37,183 nucleotides of DNA from RGIG3009 sp045630765 (GTDB taxonomy: Bacteria > Bacillota > Clostridia > Oscillospirales > Acutalibacteraceae). How positions within the stretch are numbered: the stretch's first letter is position 1; every line of letters starts with the position of its first letter. The position numbers and the translations under genes were made by a program. The stretch is taken from positions 1 to 37,183 of the forward strand of contig JAZQTM010000079.1 in the NCBI GenBank assembly GCA_045630765.1. Reading direction: 5' to 3'. The notes beneath the pieces were generated by a model. That model worked only from the letters and a program-made list of their open reading frames with translations. It was not told the DNA's origin and did no database searches. Positions 25,196 to 32,827 of the stretch are shown one piece after another.

Positions 25196-26113
25196 TTATT
25201 TGGACATTGCAGCAACTTCGGCAGCGAAGTCGTCTTCTCTCTTCTCGATGCCTTCACCCATGATGTAGTGGATCGCATCTTTGAAAGCGATGGTGCCGCC
25301 GAGTTTCTTACCGGCATCGGCAATGTAACCGGCAACGTCGCCCTTGAACAGATCGGAACGAACGAATTCCTGCTGCAGCAAGCAAGACTCTTTGTAGAAC
25401 GCGTTCATCTTACCGGCAGCGATCTTCTCTTTCACAGCATCCGGTTTGGAAGCCATGTTGGGATCGTTGTTCATGAGAGCAATCTGAACCTGCAGTTCTT
25501 TATCCACATCTTCCTGCGGAACCTGTGCTTTGTCCCAATATTTCGGGCTCATAGCCGCGATCTGCATCGCAACGTTCTTACCGACCTCGGTCACGTCGAT
25601 GTCACCCTCAACAGCGAGGTTGACAAGCACGCCGTGCGTACCGCCAGCATGGACATACGCAACGGAGGTGTTCTCGGGGAAACGGTCAAAACGGCGGATC
25701 TGCATATTCTCACCGATGGACATAACCTTTTCCTGCATGATCTCGGTAACGGTCAGGTTGCTGTTCGGATAAGTGCAGCCTTTGAGAGCCTCAACGTCAG
25801 CAGGAGCCTGAGTGGCAACGACCTCAGCCAAATTCTTAACGAGATCGGTAAATGCATCAGTCTTAGCAGCAAAGTCAGTTTCCGAGTTAACCTCGATCAC
25901 AACACCGACGCCATCCACAACGGCAGCATACGCAACACCCATTGCAGCAACGCGGTCTGCTTTCTTAGCAGCCTTTGCCAAACCTTTTTCACGCAGCCAG
26001 TCAACGGCCTTGTCCATATCACCGTCGGTCTCGGTCAATGCTTTTTTGCAGTCCATCATACCGACGTTAGTCATATCACGCAATTTCTTAACATCTTGTG
26101 CAGTAAAAGCCAT
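25196..26113 (-). CDS. tsf: Elongation factor Ts
   Basis: This protein exchanges GDP for GTP on EF-Tu. The N-terminal UBA-like domain has VKKLRDMTNVGMMDCKKAL and the central TDFAAKTDAF segment is the conserved Asp-Phe contact with EF-Tu. C-terminal repeats follow (FVRSDLFKGDV, MGEGIEKREDDF). Length (305 aa) is normal. AGGAGG precedes the ATG. The gene starts 20 bases after rpsB and shares its promoter and structured leader. Confidence 0.97.
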   Translation of the reverse strand: MAFTAQDVKKLRDMTNVGMMDCKKALTETDGDMDKAVDWLREKGLAKAAKKADRVAAMGVAYAAVVDGVGVVIEVNSETDFAAKTDAFTDLVKNLAEVVATQAPADVEALKGCTYPNSNLTVTEIMQEKVMSIGENMQIRRFDRFPENTSVAYVHAGGTHGVLVNLAVEGDIDVTEVGKNVAMQIAAMSPKYWDKAQVPQEDVDKELQVQIALMNNDPNMASKPDAVKEKIAAGKMNAFYKESCLLQQEFVRSDLFKGDVAGYIADAGKKLGGTIAFKDAIHYIMGEGIEKREDDFAAEVAAMSK

Positions 26114-26133
26114 AGCTAATATACCTCCTGTGA

Positions 26134-26892
26134 TTATTCAGCAGCGGGAGCTTCAACAGCTTCTTCGGCAGCCTCTTCAGCAGCGGGGGCTTCTTCAGCA
26201 GCACCCTGATCGCCCTGACGGCCCTCGATGATAGCGCTTGCCATTGCACCGGCAATCAGCTTAACAGCGCGGATCGCGTCGTCATTACCCGGGATGACAT
26301 AGTCGACATCGTCGGGATCGCAGTTGGTGTCAACGATCGCAACGATCGGAATACCCAACTTCTTCGCCTCGGCAACCGCGATCTTCTCCTTGCGGGGATC
26401 AACGATAAACAAAGCGCCGGGGATCTTTTCCATACCCTTGATACCGCCGAGGAATTTCTCGAGCTTCTCAATTTCATGGTTGAGTTTGATAACTTCTTTC
26501 TTCGGCAACAGATCAAACGTGCCATCCTCTGCCATCGCTTTCAACTGATTCAAGCGAGCAATACGACCACGGATCGTGCGGAAGTTGGTGAGCATACCGC
26601 CGAGCCAACGAGCGTTTACGAAATACGCACCGGCACGAACGGCCTCTTCAGCGATGGAATCCTGAGCCTGTTTCTTGGTACCGACAAACAAAACGGTTTT
26701 GCCTTCGGCGGACAGGTCACGGATGAACATGTAAGCTTCTTCAAGCTTACGCACCGTCTTCTGCAAGTCAATGATATAAATACCATTGCGCTCAGTGAAG
26801 ATGTACGGTGCCATTTTGGGGTTCCAGCGGCGGGTCTGGTGACCGAAGTGGACACCGGCCTCAAGCAGCTGTTTCATGGATACGACTGACAT
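26134..26892 (-). CDS. rpsB: 30S ribosomal protein S2
   Basis: Residues 1-225 match the S2 family: SMKQLLEAGVHFGHQTRRWN at the start, KMAPYIFTERNGIYIIDLQK, NARWLGGMLTNFRTI, and IVAIVDTNCDPDDVDYVIPG. The last 25 residues form an Ala/Glu-rich acidic tail (EEAPAAEEAAEEAVEAPAAE). ATG at 26892 is chosen because AAGGAGG lies just upstream; longer in-frame starts fall in the structured leader. It is the first gene of an rpsB-tsf operon. Confidence 0.97.
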   Translation of the reverse strand: MSVVSMKQLLEAGVHFGHQTRRWNPKMAPYIFTERNGIYIIDLQKTVRKLEEAYMFIRDLSAEGKTVLFVGTKKQAQDSIAEEAVRAGAYFVNARWLGGMLTNFRTIRGRIARLNQLKAMAEDGTFDLLPKKEVIKLNHEIEKLEKFLGGIKGMEKIPGALFIVDPRKEKIAVAEAKKLGIPIVAIVDTNCDPDDVDYVIPGNDDAIRAVKLIAGAMASAIIEGRQGDQGAAEEAPAAEEAAEEAVEAPAAE

Positions 26893-26894
26893 TA

Positions 26895-27015
26895 GAAATC
26901 CTCCTTGGTTTTCACCTCTACGGGATCTGTCGGTCAAAGACAGTTTTTTTGACCGCATCTCCGGAATCGCCTGTTGCGACACCACCGGAGCCAGGGATAC
27001 CCGTATGCATTTTGC
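26895..27015 (-). ncRNA. Structured rpsB leader with three helices
   Basis: Between the rpsB promoter and the rpsB ribosome site, an outer helix pairs CCCGTA (27000-27005) with TACGGG (26919-26924). Inside lie two perfect stems: CTCCGG/CCGGAG (26959-26964 with 26985-26990) and CGGTCAAA/TTTGACCG (26931-26938 with 26948-26955). Together they draw a three-way junction ending shortly before the start codon. This arrangement fits an autoregulated ribosomal-protein leader. I did not recognise a named family. Confidence 0.6.
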
Positions 27016-27021
27016 CGTGAT

Positions 27022-27050
27022 ATTGTATCACAACCAAAGTAAAATAGCAA
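27022..27050 (-). promoter_or_regulatory. Promoter of the rpsB-tsf operon
   Basis: TTGCTA, a 17-base spacer and TACAAT on the minus strand. GTGATA-TTG-TATCAC (27017-27031) is a perfect inverted repeat centred on the -10 box. Confidence 0.8.
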
Positions 27051-27079
27051 GTCTTTTTACTTAAAAAATAAAAAATTTT

Positions 27080-27388
27080 TTAAGTACCGAAAATACCGCT
27101 CAAAATACTGTTACGGTAGCGCTTTTTACACGATTCAGGACCGCATAAAGACATCGGATGATTCACCAAAATCGTATGCTCCCCTATCACTTCGATCTCT
27201 TTCCAACAAATGACGATATCCTCCTCGTGACCAAACACGCCAAGTACCTTTGAACGCCCGTAAATCACAAGAGAAATCAACTGTGCGGTACACGTATCTA
27301 CCTCGACGTCGTCTACGCGCCCCAATCGCATTCCGTCACAAATATTAATGACTTCTTTGTTGTGCATGTCCGTTATTCTGCAAACCAT
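27080..27388 (-). CDS. YlmC/YmxH family PRC-barrel protein
   Basis: A small protein (102 aa) with the family opening RITDMHNKEVINICDGMRLG followed by a PRC-barrel-like beta domain (VDDVEVDTCTAQLISLVIYG). A Cys-containing C-terminal tail (LCGPESCKKRYRN) follows. YlmC/YmxH members are found in spore formers, often beside sigE and sigG, as here; their biochemical role is not settled. AGGAG lies 9 bases before the ATG. It diverges from sigG. A T-run after the stop is present, but no strong terminator was seen. Confidence 0.85.
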   Translation of the reverse strand: MVCRITDMHNKEVINICDGMRLGRVDDVEVDTCTAQLISLVIYGRSKVLGVFGHEEDIVICWKEIEVIGEHTILVNHPMSLCGPESCKKRYRNSILSGIFGT

Positions 27389-27523
27389 TTACCATCACTC
27401 CTATATAACATACCTATTCATCGATTCTAGGAAAAATGAGCGGTTTCCAATCATTTACTGAATTCATTGCATCAAAACCGAGCATACTCTCTGTGCATAT
27501 ATAGCAAGGGAGTGACCGATTGC

Positions 27524-28291
27524 TTGTACAACAAAGTGGAAATTTGCGGTGTAAACACCTCCACGCTCAAAGTGTTGAGCGAGCGAGAGAAAATGGCACT
27601 GCTGAAACGTACAAAAGAAGGCGACAAACAAGCACGCGAAGAACTTGTCAACGGTAACTTGCGTCTTGTACTCAGCGTCATTCAACGTTTTACGCAGCGT
27701 GGTGAAAATTTGGACGACATCTTTCAAGTTGGCTGCATAGGGCTTATCAAATCCATCGACAACTTTGACATTTCGCAGAACGTCCGCTTTTCGACTTATG
27801 CCGTTCCCATGATCATCGGCGAAATACGCCGATATTTACGCGATAACAACGCGATCCGTATCAGCCGCAGTATGCGTGACACCGCCTACAAAGCGATGCA
27901 AGCGAAGGAACATTTAACAAACAAACTGAATCGTGAACCGACAATAGAAGAAATCGCCGCTCAAATGGACGCGCCGAAAGAAGACGTCGTTTTAGCCTTG
28001 GAAGCGATTGTTGAGCCGGTATCTTTGTACGAACCGATCTATTCCGACGGCGGCGATACCATCTACGTTATGGATCAAATCGGTGACGGCGACGATGACA
28101 ACAGTTGGCTGGATGAACTCGCGCTAAAAGAAGCCATCCGCAATCTGAACGACCGCGAAAAGCGCATTTTAAACCTCCGTTTTTTCAAGGGAATGACGCA
28201 GATCGAAGTATCCACCGAAATTGGTATTTCTCAAGCACAAGTATCCCGACTAGAAAAAGGCGCGTTAGACCGCATCAAAAAGCAACTCTGA
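27524..28291 (+). CDS. sigG: Sporulation sigma factor SigG
   Basis: This is the late forespore sigma factor. The N-terminal hallmark YNKVEICGVNTSTLKVLS is diagnostic. Sigma-70 region 2 follows (NLRLVLSVIQRFTQRGENLD, DIFQVGCIGLIKSID, VRFSTYAVPMIIGEIRRYLR), then region 3 (SRSMRDTAYKAMQ) and region 4 (LNDREKRILNLRFFKGMTQI, QAQVSRLEKGALDRIKK). The TTG at 27524 gives the usual N-terminus; GGGAG lies 11 bases upstream. Upstream DNA holds two GCATA sequences (near 27481 and 27495) that may belong to a SigF/SigG promoter, but the spacing does not settle it. Its stop codon lies one base from the sigE stop on the other strand. Confidence 0.96.
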   Translation: MYNKVEICGVNTSTLKVLSEREKMALLKRTKEGDKQAREELVNGNLRLVLSVIQRFTQRGENLDDIFQVGCIGLIKSIDNFDISQNVRFSTYAVPMIIGEIRRYLRDNNAIRISRSMRDTAYKAMQAKEHLTNKLNREPTIEEIAAQMDAPKEDVVLALEAIVEPVSLYEPIYSDGGDTIYVMDQIGDGDDDNSWLDELALKEAIRNLNDREKRILNLRFFKGMTQIEVSTEIGISQAQVSRLEKGALDRIKKQL

Positions 28292-28292
28292 T

Positions 28293-29015
28293 CTACCCCG
28301 CCCGTTCAATATCCTTACGCAATCGCTTAATGATCTTCTTTTCAAGGCGGGATATATAGGATTGCGAGATCCCCAAAAGATCCGCTACCTCCTTTTGGGT
28401 ATGCTCCTGCTCCCCACCGATACCGAACCGCAATCGCATAATCGTTTGCTCGCGCTGTGATAAATGGGACACGCATTCCAGTAACAGATCGCGTTCTGCC
28501 TCCTGCTCAACACCGCGGTTCACCACGTCGGGATCACTGCCCAAAATATCAGACAGCAACAGCTCGTTACCATCCCAATCCACGTTCAACGGTTCGTCGA
28601 TGGATAACTCGTTGCGTATTTGCGCATTCTTTCGCAAATACATCAATATCTCGTTTTCGATACAACGCGATGAATACGTTGCTAATTTGATGTTTTTATC
28701 AGGGCAAAAAGTTCTTACCGCCTTGATAAGACCAATCGTACCAATGGAAATCAAATCCTCAATTCCGACACCTGAATTCTCAAATTTACGCGCAATATAC
28801 ACCACCAAACGGAGATTATGGGTGATGAGCCGATCCCTTGCCTCATCGCTTCCTGCATCCGCTTTTATCAGCATTTCACGCTCTTCTTCCGCCGACAACG
28901 GAGCCGGTAAAGCATCCGTGCCGTTAATGTAATAAACACCCTCGCCCAGCTTCTTTATCTGTAAAGCAAAACACCTTTTCACGAATGTTATTACTCTCTG
29001 CCACCATTTCATCAT
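28293..29015 (-). CDS. sigE: Sporulation sigma factor SigE precursor
   Basis: This mother-cell sigma factor is made inactive. The N-terminal pro-sequence (about residues 1-28, hydrophobic and basic: WWQRVITFVKRCFALQIKKL) is followed by YYINGTDALPAPLSAEEERE, which matches the junction where B. subtilis pro-SigE is cut by SpoIIGA. Region 2 (LRLVVYIARKFENSGVGIED, LATYSSRCIENEILMYLRK) and region 4 (LSQREQTIMRLRFGIGGEQE, SQSYISRLEKKIIKRL) follow. The ATG overlaps the spoIIGA stop (ATGA), so the two are translationally coupled. AAAGGTGAG lies upstream; the second ATG of the MM start has better spacing. Confidence 0.97.
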   Translation of the reverse strand: MMKWWQRVITFVKRCFALQIKKLGEGVYYINGTDALPAPLSAEEEREMLIKADAGSDEARDRLITHNLRLVVYIARKFENSGVGIEDLISIGTIGLIKAVRTFCPDKNIKLATYSSRCIENEILMYLRKNAQIRNELSIDEPLNVDWDGNELLLSDILGSDPDVVNRGVEQEAERDLLLECVSHLSQREQTIMRLRFGIGGEQEHTQKEVADLLGISQSYISRLEKKIIKRLRKDIERAG

Positions 29016-29875
29016 AAAAACTCACCTTTCACAACATCACTACCGATAAGTGCTTGATACTCGCCGCGCCCTAAACTATTTGATAGAGCAACGTACGCAC
29101 CGCTGATATCCCACTGTTTTCGACCATTCGCTTCAATCGACAATCGTTCTGGGAGAAACGCCGAAAGTAAGCCGTCTGCTCCAAGCGAACGGAAAGGAAC
29201 AATGCGCAGATGTGCACTGACTGACGTTAGTTGCGCACAACACAACGCGTCTTTATGTTTCTCCGATAAATACGGCTCGACGACCGCCCGTTCAACGACC
29301 ACCACCGGTTTCTCCGAAAAGGGTTCTGTCAAATGCATACCCGTATCGTATAACGCGCGACATTCACAAACTCCGTTCCCGTCATCAATATACAGTAAAA
29401 AAGAATACCCGTGCGGCGCTCGTTTTCGTGTTATGTACTCATATAACCGAATGATCGCATAGCTGATAACGGAAAAAGTCGTTAGCATCAGCGGTGAGAT
29501 ATCAAAATAGACAATACCGTTGTACGCATAAAACATCTCACTTTCGGTTAGCGACCAAAGCACTGATACAACTCCCGAAAATAGCGATGAAATTACATAA
29601 AAAACAAACACTTGCTTCAGAAAAGCGGAAACTTTGGAAAACGCAAACACCGTCTTTATCAGTATGCAGGCGATCAAAAAATGAAATACCAAAATCAGCA
29701 ATGTTGGTACCGTTGCCAAAAAAATCAAACACGCACTTACGGCACCAAGTAACGCGCCAAGCAATAGTCGCCACCGCTTCGGTGTTAACCGCAGCATACG
29801 GGAAGTAGCCGACAGCAACAAATAATCGATCACAAAATTGACGGCAATCAAAATATCCAAATAGATGATCGGCAT
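29012..29875 (-). CDS. spoIIGA: SpoIIGA, membrane protease that processes pro-SigE
   Basis: The N-terminal half has about five membrane segments (from MPIIYLDILIAVNFVIDYLL to about residue 147). The C-terminal half is an aspartic-protease-like domain with the catalytic D177 in ALYDTGMHLTEPFSEKPVVV, the counterpart of the B. subtilis active Asp. SpoIIGA is activated by a forespore signal and cuts pro-SigE. ATG at 29875 has AAGGGG 9 bases upstream; two earlier in-frame ATGs lack a proper site. The promoter at 29897-29930 resembles the Spo0A-controlled type. Confidence 0.95.
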   Translation of the reverse strand: MPIIYLDILIAVNFVIDYLLLSATSRMLRLTPKRWRLLLGALLGAVSACLIFLATVPTLLILVFHFLIACILIKTVFAFSKVSAFLKQVFVFYVISSLFSGVVSVLWSLTESEMFYAYNGIVYFDISPLMLTTFSVISYAIIRLYEYITRKRAPHGYSFLLYIDDGNGVCECRALYDTGMHLTEPFSEKPVVVVERAVVEPYLSEKHKDALCCAQLTSVSAHLRIVPFRSLGADGLLSAFLPERLSIEANGRKQWDISGAYVALSNSLGRGEYQALIGSDVVKGEFL

Positions 29876-29896
29876 ACGTTTCATCCCCTTGCTTCC

Positions 29897-29930
29897 CATT
29901 ATACAAAGAAACGATGGCGGATTCTGACGA
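29897..29930 (-). promoter_or_regulatory. spoIIGA-sigE promoter with a Spo0A-box-like site
   Basis: On the minus strand TATAAT at 29897-29902. No -35 fits at 17 bases, but TGACGAA (plus strand, 29924-29930) matches the 0A box TGTCGAA at six of seven positions and lies about 22 bases from the -10, the spacing of the Spo0A-activated spoIIG promoter in B. subtilis. Confidence 0.55.
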
Positions 29931-29939
29931 AGATTAGTC

Positions 29940-29969
29940 TTTACTTTTCAATATAAAATGCTGTATAAT
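29940..29969 (+). promoter_or_regulatory. Promoter of the galactokinase-family gene
   Basis: TTTACT, an 18-base spacer and TATAAT, about 35 bases before the start codon. It diverges from the spoIIGA promoter. Confidence 0.7.
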
Positions 29970-30004
29970 TAAAACAATTAACGTGGAACTGCGGAGGAAT
30001 GATT

Positions 30005-31288
30005 ATGAACAGCACACAAGATATTCTTAACAAGTTGCAAAGCGGCGCATTTGATGCGCTTTTCGTAAAGTTATACGGGCAAGATGCCGTCATTTCCCAA
30101 CGGGAACGTTATATAGATGCCGTTAACAGTTACACCGCTTTATATGGCGAAGAAGAGGATCTGTGGCTGTTTTCAGCACCCGGACGCACGGAGATCGGCG
30201 GCAATCACACCGACCACAATCACGGATGCGTATTGGCGGGCAGCGTAAATCTCGATGTAATTGCCGTCGTCGCACCGACAACGGAAGCGGTAATACGCGT
30301 AAAATCCGCCGGATATGATATGGATATCATCGATCTTGCGAACCTGCAGGTAAATGAAGCACAGCGTAACCGTTCCGCCTCCCTCATTCGCGGTGTTGCC
30401 GATCGGTTTTGCCAATTAGGCTATACGATCGGAGGTTTCCGTGCATACACCACTTCAAACGTACTAAAAGGCTCCGGTCTTTCCTCTTCTGCTGCATTCG
30501 AAGTATTGATGGGCACTATCCTCAGTCACATTTTCAACGACGGCGCTGTCAACGCAATCGAAATCGCCAAAATCGCGCAATATGCCGAAAACGTACATTT
30601 TGGAAAACCGTGCGGTTTAATGGATCAGATGGCTTCTTCGGTCGGCGGTATCATCGCCATTGATTTTGCCGATCCCGAATCACCGATCGTTAGAACGGTT
30701 GATTTTGATTTTGCTCAAAGCGGACATCACTTGTGCATTGTCGACGTTGGCGGTAACCACGCCGATCTCACGCACGAATATGCCGATATCACCACCGAAA
30801 TGAAGGCAGTTTCACAGGAGTTGGGAGTATCATTCTTGCGTGAAACGAGTTACGAGCAACTCCTTGCAAAAATCCCCTCCTTGCGTAAAACGTGCGGTGA
30901 CCGCGCCGTTTTGCGCGCTCTACATTTCTTAGGTGATAACGAGCGTGTTGGAAAAGAGGTTGTCGCACTTCAAGAAGGTGACTTTGAAACCTTCAAGCAA
31001 CTGATTATTGAATCCGGACATTCCTCGTTTGAATACTTGCAGAACATCTACGCTAACGCCTTGGTGCAACAACAAGATATTTCGTTAGCACTGGCATTGG
31101 CGCAACGCGTGCTTAACGGAAACGGCGCCTGGCGCGTTCACGGTGGCGGATTCGGCGGCACTACACAGAATTTTGTACCGGATCACCTCCTTGGGGAATT
31201 CACTGAAACAATGGAAAGCGTCTTTGGCAAGAGTTCGTGTCACACTCTCTTCATCCGTCCTCTCGGCGGTGTTTGTGTTTCGAAATAA
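30005..31288 (+). CDS. Galactokinase-family (GHMP) sugar kinase
   Basis: A GHMP kinase of 427 aa. Motif 1 reads APGRTEIGGNHTDHNHG (R61, H68, D70), the galactokinase signature but with N67 where the usual GEHTDY has Glu. Motif 2, the phosphate loop, is GSGLSSSAAFEV (156-167). The catalytic Asp is D207 in CGLMDQMAS. The C-terminal motif is AWRVHGGGFGG. The family phosphorylates galactose at C1 with ATP. The Asn may alter contact with the sugar's O6. GCGGAGG lies 7 bases before the ATG at 30005. No galT or galE is beside it, and it diverges from spoIIGA. Confidence 0.9.
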   Translation: MNSTQDILNKLQSGAFDALFVKLYGQDAVISQRERYIDAVNSYTALYGEEEDLWLFSAPGRTEIGGNHTDHNHGCVLAGSVNLDVIAVVAPTTEAVIRVKSAGYDMDIIDLANLQVNEAQRNRSASLIRGVADRFCQLGYTIGGFRAYTTSNVLKGSGLSSSAAFEVLMGTILSHIFNDGAVNAIEIAKIAQYAENVHFGKPCGLMDQMASSVGGIIAIDFADPESPIVRTVDFDFAQSGHHLCIVDVGGNHADLTHEYADITTEMKAVSQELGVSFLRETSYEQLLAKIPSLRKTCGDRAVLRALHFLGDNERVGKEVVALQEGDFETFKQLIIESGHSSFEYLQNIYANALVQQQDISLALALAQRVLNGNGAWRVHGGGFGGTTQNFVPDHLLGEFTETMESVFGKSSCHTLFIRPLGGVCVSK

Positions 31289-31294
31289 TCAACA

Positions 31295-31336
31295 TAAAAA
31301 AGGCGGTGTATCCTGTATGGATACACCCCCTTTTTT
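31295..31336. terminator. Bidirectional terminator between the galactokinase gene and livF
   Basis: AAAAAAGG...GGTGTATCC pairs with GGATACACC...CCTTTTTT around a 5-base loop with one internal mismatch. It has T-runs on both strands and lies between convergent genes. Confidence 0.88.
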
Positions 31337-31341
31337 ATGTT

Positions 31342-32052
31342 TTAACCGCCCAAATACGCTTTTTTGACCATATCGCTTTGGAGGAGTTCGTCCCCTTTTC
31401 CGGACAAGACGATCTGGCCGTTTTCCAGTACGTATGCACGATCGGAGATCGCCAGCGATTTACCGGCATTCTGCTCAACAAGCAGGATCGTGGTGCCGTT
31501 TTTCTGGAAATTCTTGATGATCTCAAACACCTGATCAACAAGCAACGGCGATAAGCCCATCGAGGGTTCGTCCAACATCAGCAATTCGGGATGGCTCATC
31601 ATTGCGCGTCCCATAGCGAGCATTTGTTGTTCACCACCGGAAAGCGTACCGGCAACCTGCTTTTTACGCTCACCAAGCCGAGGAAACCATTCATAAATCT
31701 GCTCAATGTCACGCTTGATCTTTGCCTTACTCTTTTCCGTGTAAGCACCCATCAGCAGGTTTTCGTACACCGTCAATTCCTGGAACACACGGCGTCCTTC
31801 GGGTACCTGCGTCATTCCCAAGTGCACGATACTGTGACACGGCTTCTTGGTAATATCCACACCGTTGTAGACAACCGTTCCGCCTTTGCTGGGAATCAAG
31901 CCCATAACGCTTTGCATCGTGGTGGTCTTGCCGGCACCGTTCGCACCGATCAAGGTCACGATCTCCCCTTTGTTCACTTCAAAGCTGATGCCTTTGAGCG
32001 CTTGGATTACACCGTAAAACACGGTCAAATCATTTACTTCCAATAAAGCCAT
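31342..32052 (-). CDS. livF: Branched-chain amino-acid ABC transporter ATPase LivF
   Basis: Walker A GANGAGKTT, the LivF-typical GMTQVPEGRRVFQELTVYEN after the Q-loop, signature LSGGEQQMLAMGRAMM, Walker B LLMLDEPSMGLSP and LLVEQNAGKSLAISDRAYV. ATG at 32052 follows GGAGG with 8-base spacing; the longer frame overlaps livG without a site. It is the last gene of the operon. Together with LivG it drives LivH/LivM import of Leu, Ile or Val, or related ligands. Confidence 0.95.
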   Translation of the reverse strand: MALLEVNDLTVFYGVIQALKGISFEVNKGEIVTLIGANGAGKTTTMQSVMGLIPSKGGTVVYNGVDITKKPCHSIVHLGMTQVPEGRRVFQELTVYENLLMGAYTEKSKAKIKRDIEQIYEWFPRLGERKKQVAGTLSGGEQQMLAMGRAMMSHPELLMLDEPSMGLSPLLVDQVFEIIKNFQKNGTTILLVEQNAGKSLAISDRAYVLENGQIVLSGKGDELLQSDMVKKAYLGG

Positions 32053-32056
32053 GTCA

Positions 32057-32827
32057 TCAGCCTCCAATATACGCTTTGATAACTTCGGGATCATTGAGTG
32101 CTTCAGCGGGAGTGCCTTGCGCTAACATCGTACCGAAATTCAAAACCGTAACCTCGTCACACAGACCGGACACGAATTTCATATCGTGCTCAATCAGCAA
32201 AATGGTCATATCAAAGTTGTCCCGGATATACCGAATAATGTTCATCAGATCTTCCGTTTCGTGGGGGTTCATACCCGCGGCCGGTTCATCTAACAAAAGC
32301 AATTTCGGATTGGTAGCAAGTGCACGAGCGATCTCTAATTTACGTTGCTTACCGTACGGAAGATTGCAAGAAAGGTTATTACGCTCTTCTTCCAAATCAA
32401 AAATGCGCAAGATTTCTTTAGCGCGTTCACGCATTTTATTTTCATTTTTGAAGAAGCGCGGCAAGCGGAACATAGCTGTAAACGGATTGCACTTAAATTC
32501 CGGCTGATTGTGAAGACCGACCATCACGTTACGGATGACGCTCATATTATTGAACAGACGAATGTTCTGAAAAGTACGCGCAATGCCTTTGTGGTTGATA
32601 ACCTCTTGCTTTTTGCCCGTGAGATCTTCGCCTTCCAAATAGAAAGATCCTGTAGTCGGTGCGTATACACCTGTCAGCATATTAAACACTGTTGTTTTAC
32701 CGGCACCGTTCGGGCCGACCAAACCGTATAACTGCCGTTTACGAATCTGTAAATTAAGATTCTGAACAGCGTGCAGACCACCAAAGGAGATCCCCAGATT
32801 TTTCGTTTCCAAAACGATATCCGACAT
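32057..32827 (-). CDS. livG: Branched-chain amino-acid ABC transporter ATPase LivG
   Basis: Walker A GPNGAGKTT, GIARTFQNIRLFNNMSVIRN typical of LivG, signature LPYGKQRKLEIARAL (the family's variant of LSGGQ), Walker B LLLLDEPAAGMNPHE and LLIEHDMKFV. The C-terminal tail ALNDPEVIKAYIGG is typical too. The ATG overlaps the livM stop and has GGAGGGA upstream, so translation is coupled. Confidence 0.95.
   Translation of the reverse strand: MSDIVLETKNLGISFGGLHAVQNLNLQIRKRQLYGLVGPNGAGKTTVFNMLTGVYAPTTGSFYLEGEDLTGKKQEVINHKGIARTFQNIRLFNNMSVIRNVMVGLHNQPEFKCNPFTAMFRLPRFFKNENKMRERAKEILRIFDLEEERNNLSCNLPYGKQRKLEIARALATNPKLLLLDEPAAGMNPHETEDLMNIIRYIRDNFDMTILLIEHDMKFVSGLCDEVTVLNFGTMLAQGTPAEALNDPEVIKAYIGG

Noticed and set aside
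25127..26119. 330-residue open frame on the plus strand opposite tsf
   Set aside because: It is a shadow of the well-conserved tsf gene, has no ribosome binding site and begins inside a terminator.
27440..27523. Clear SigF/SigG promoter before sigG
   Set aside because: GCATA words and CATATATA are present, but spacing between them (9 or about 22 bases) does not fit the known consensus well enough to call a promoter.
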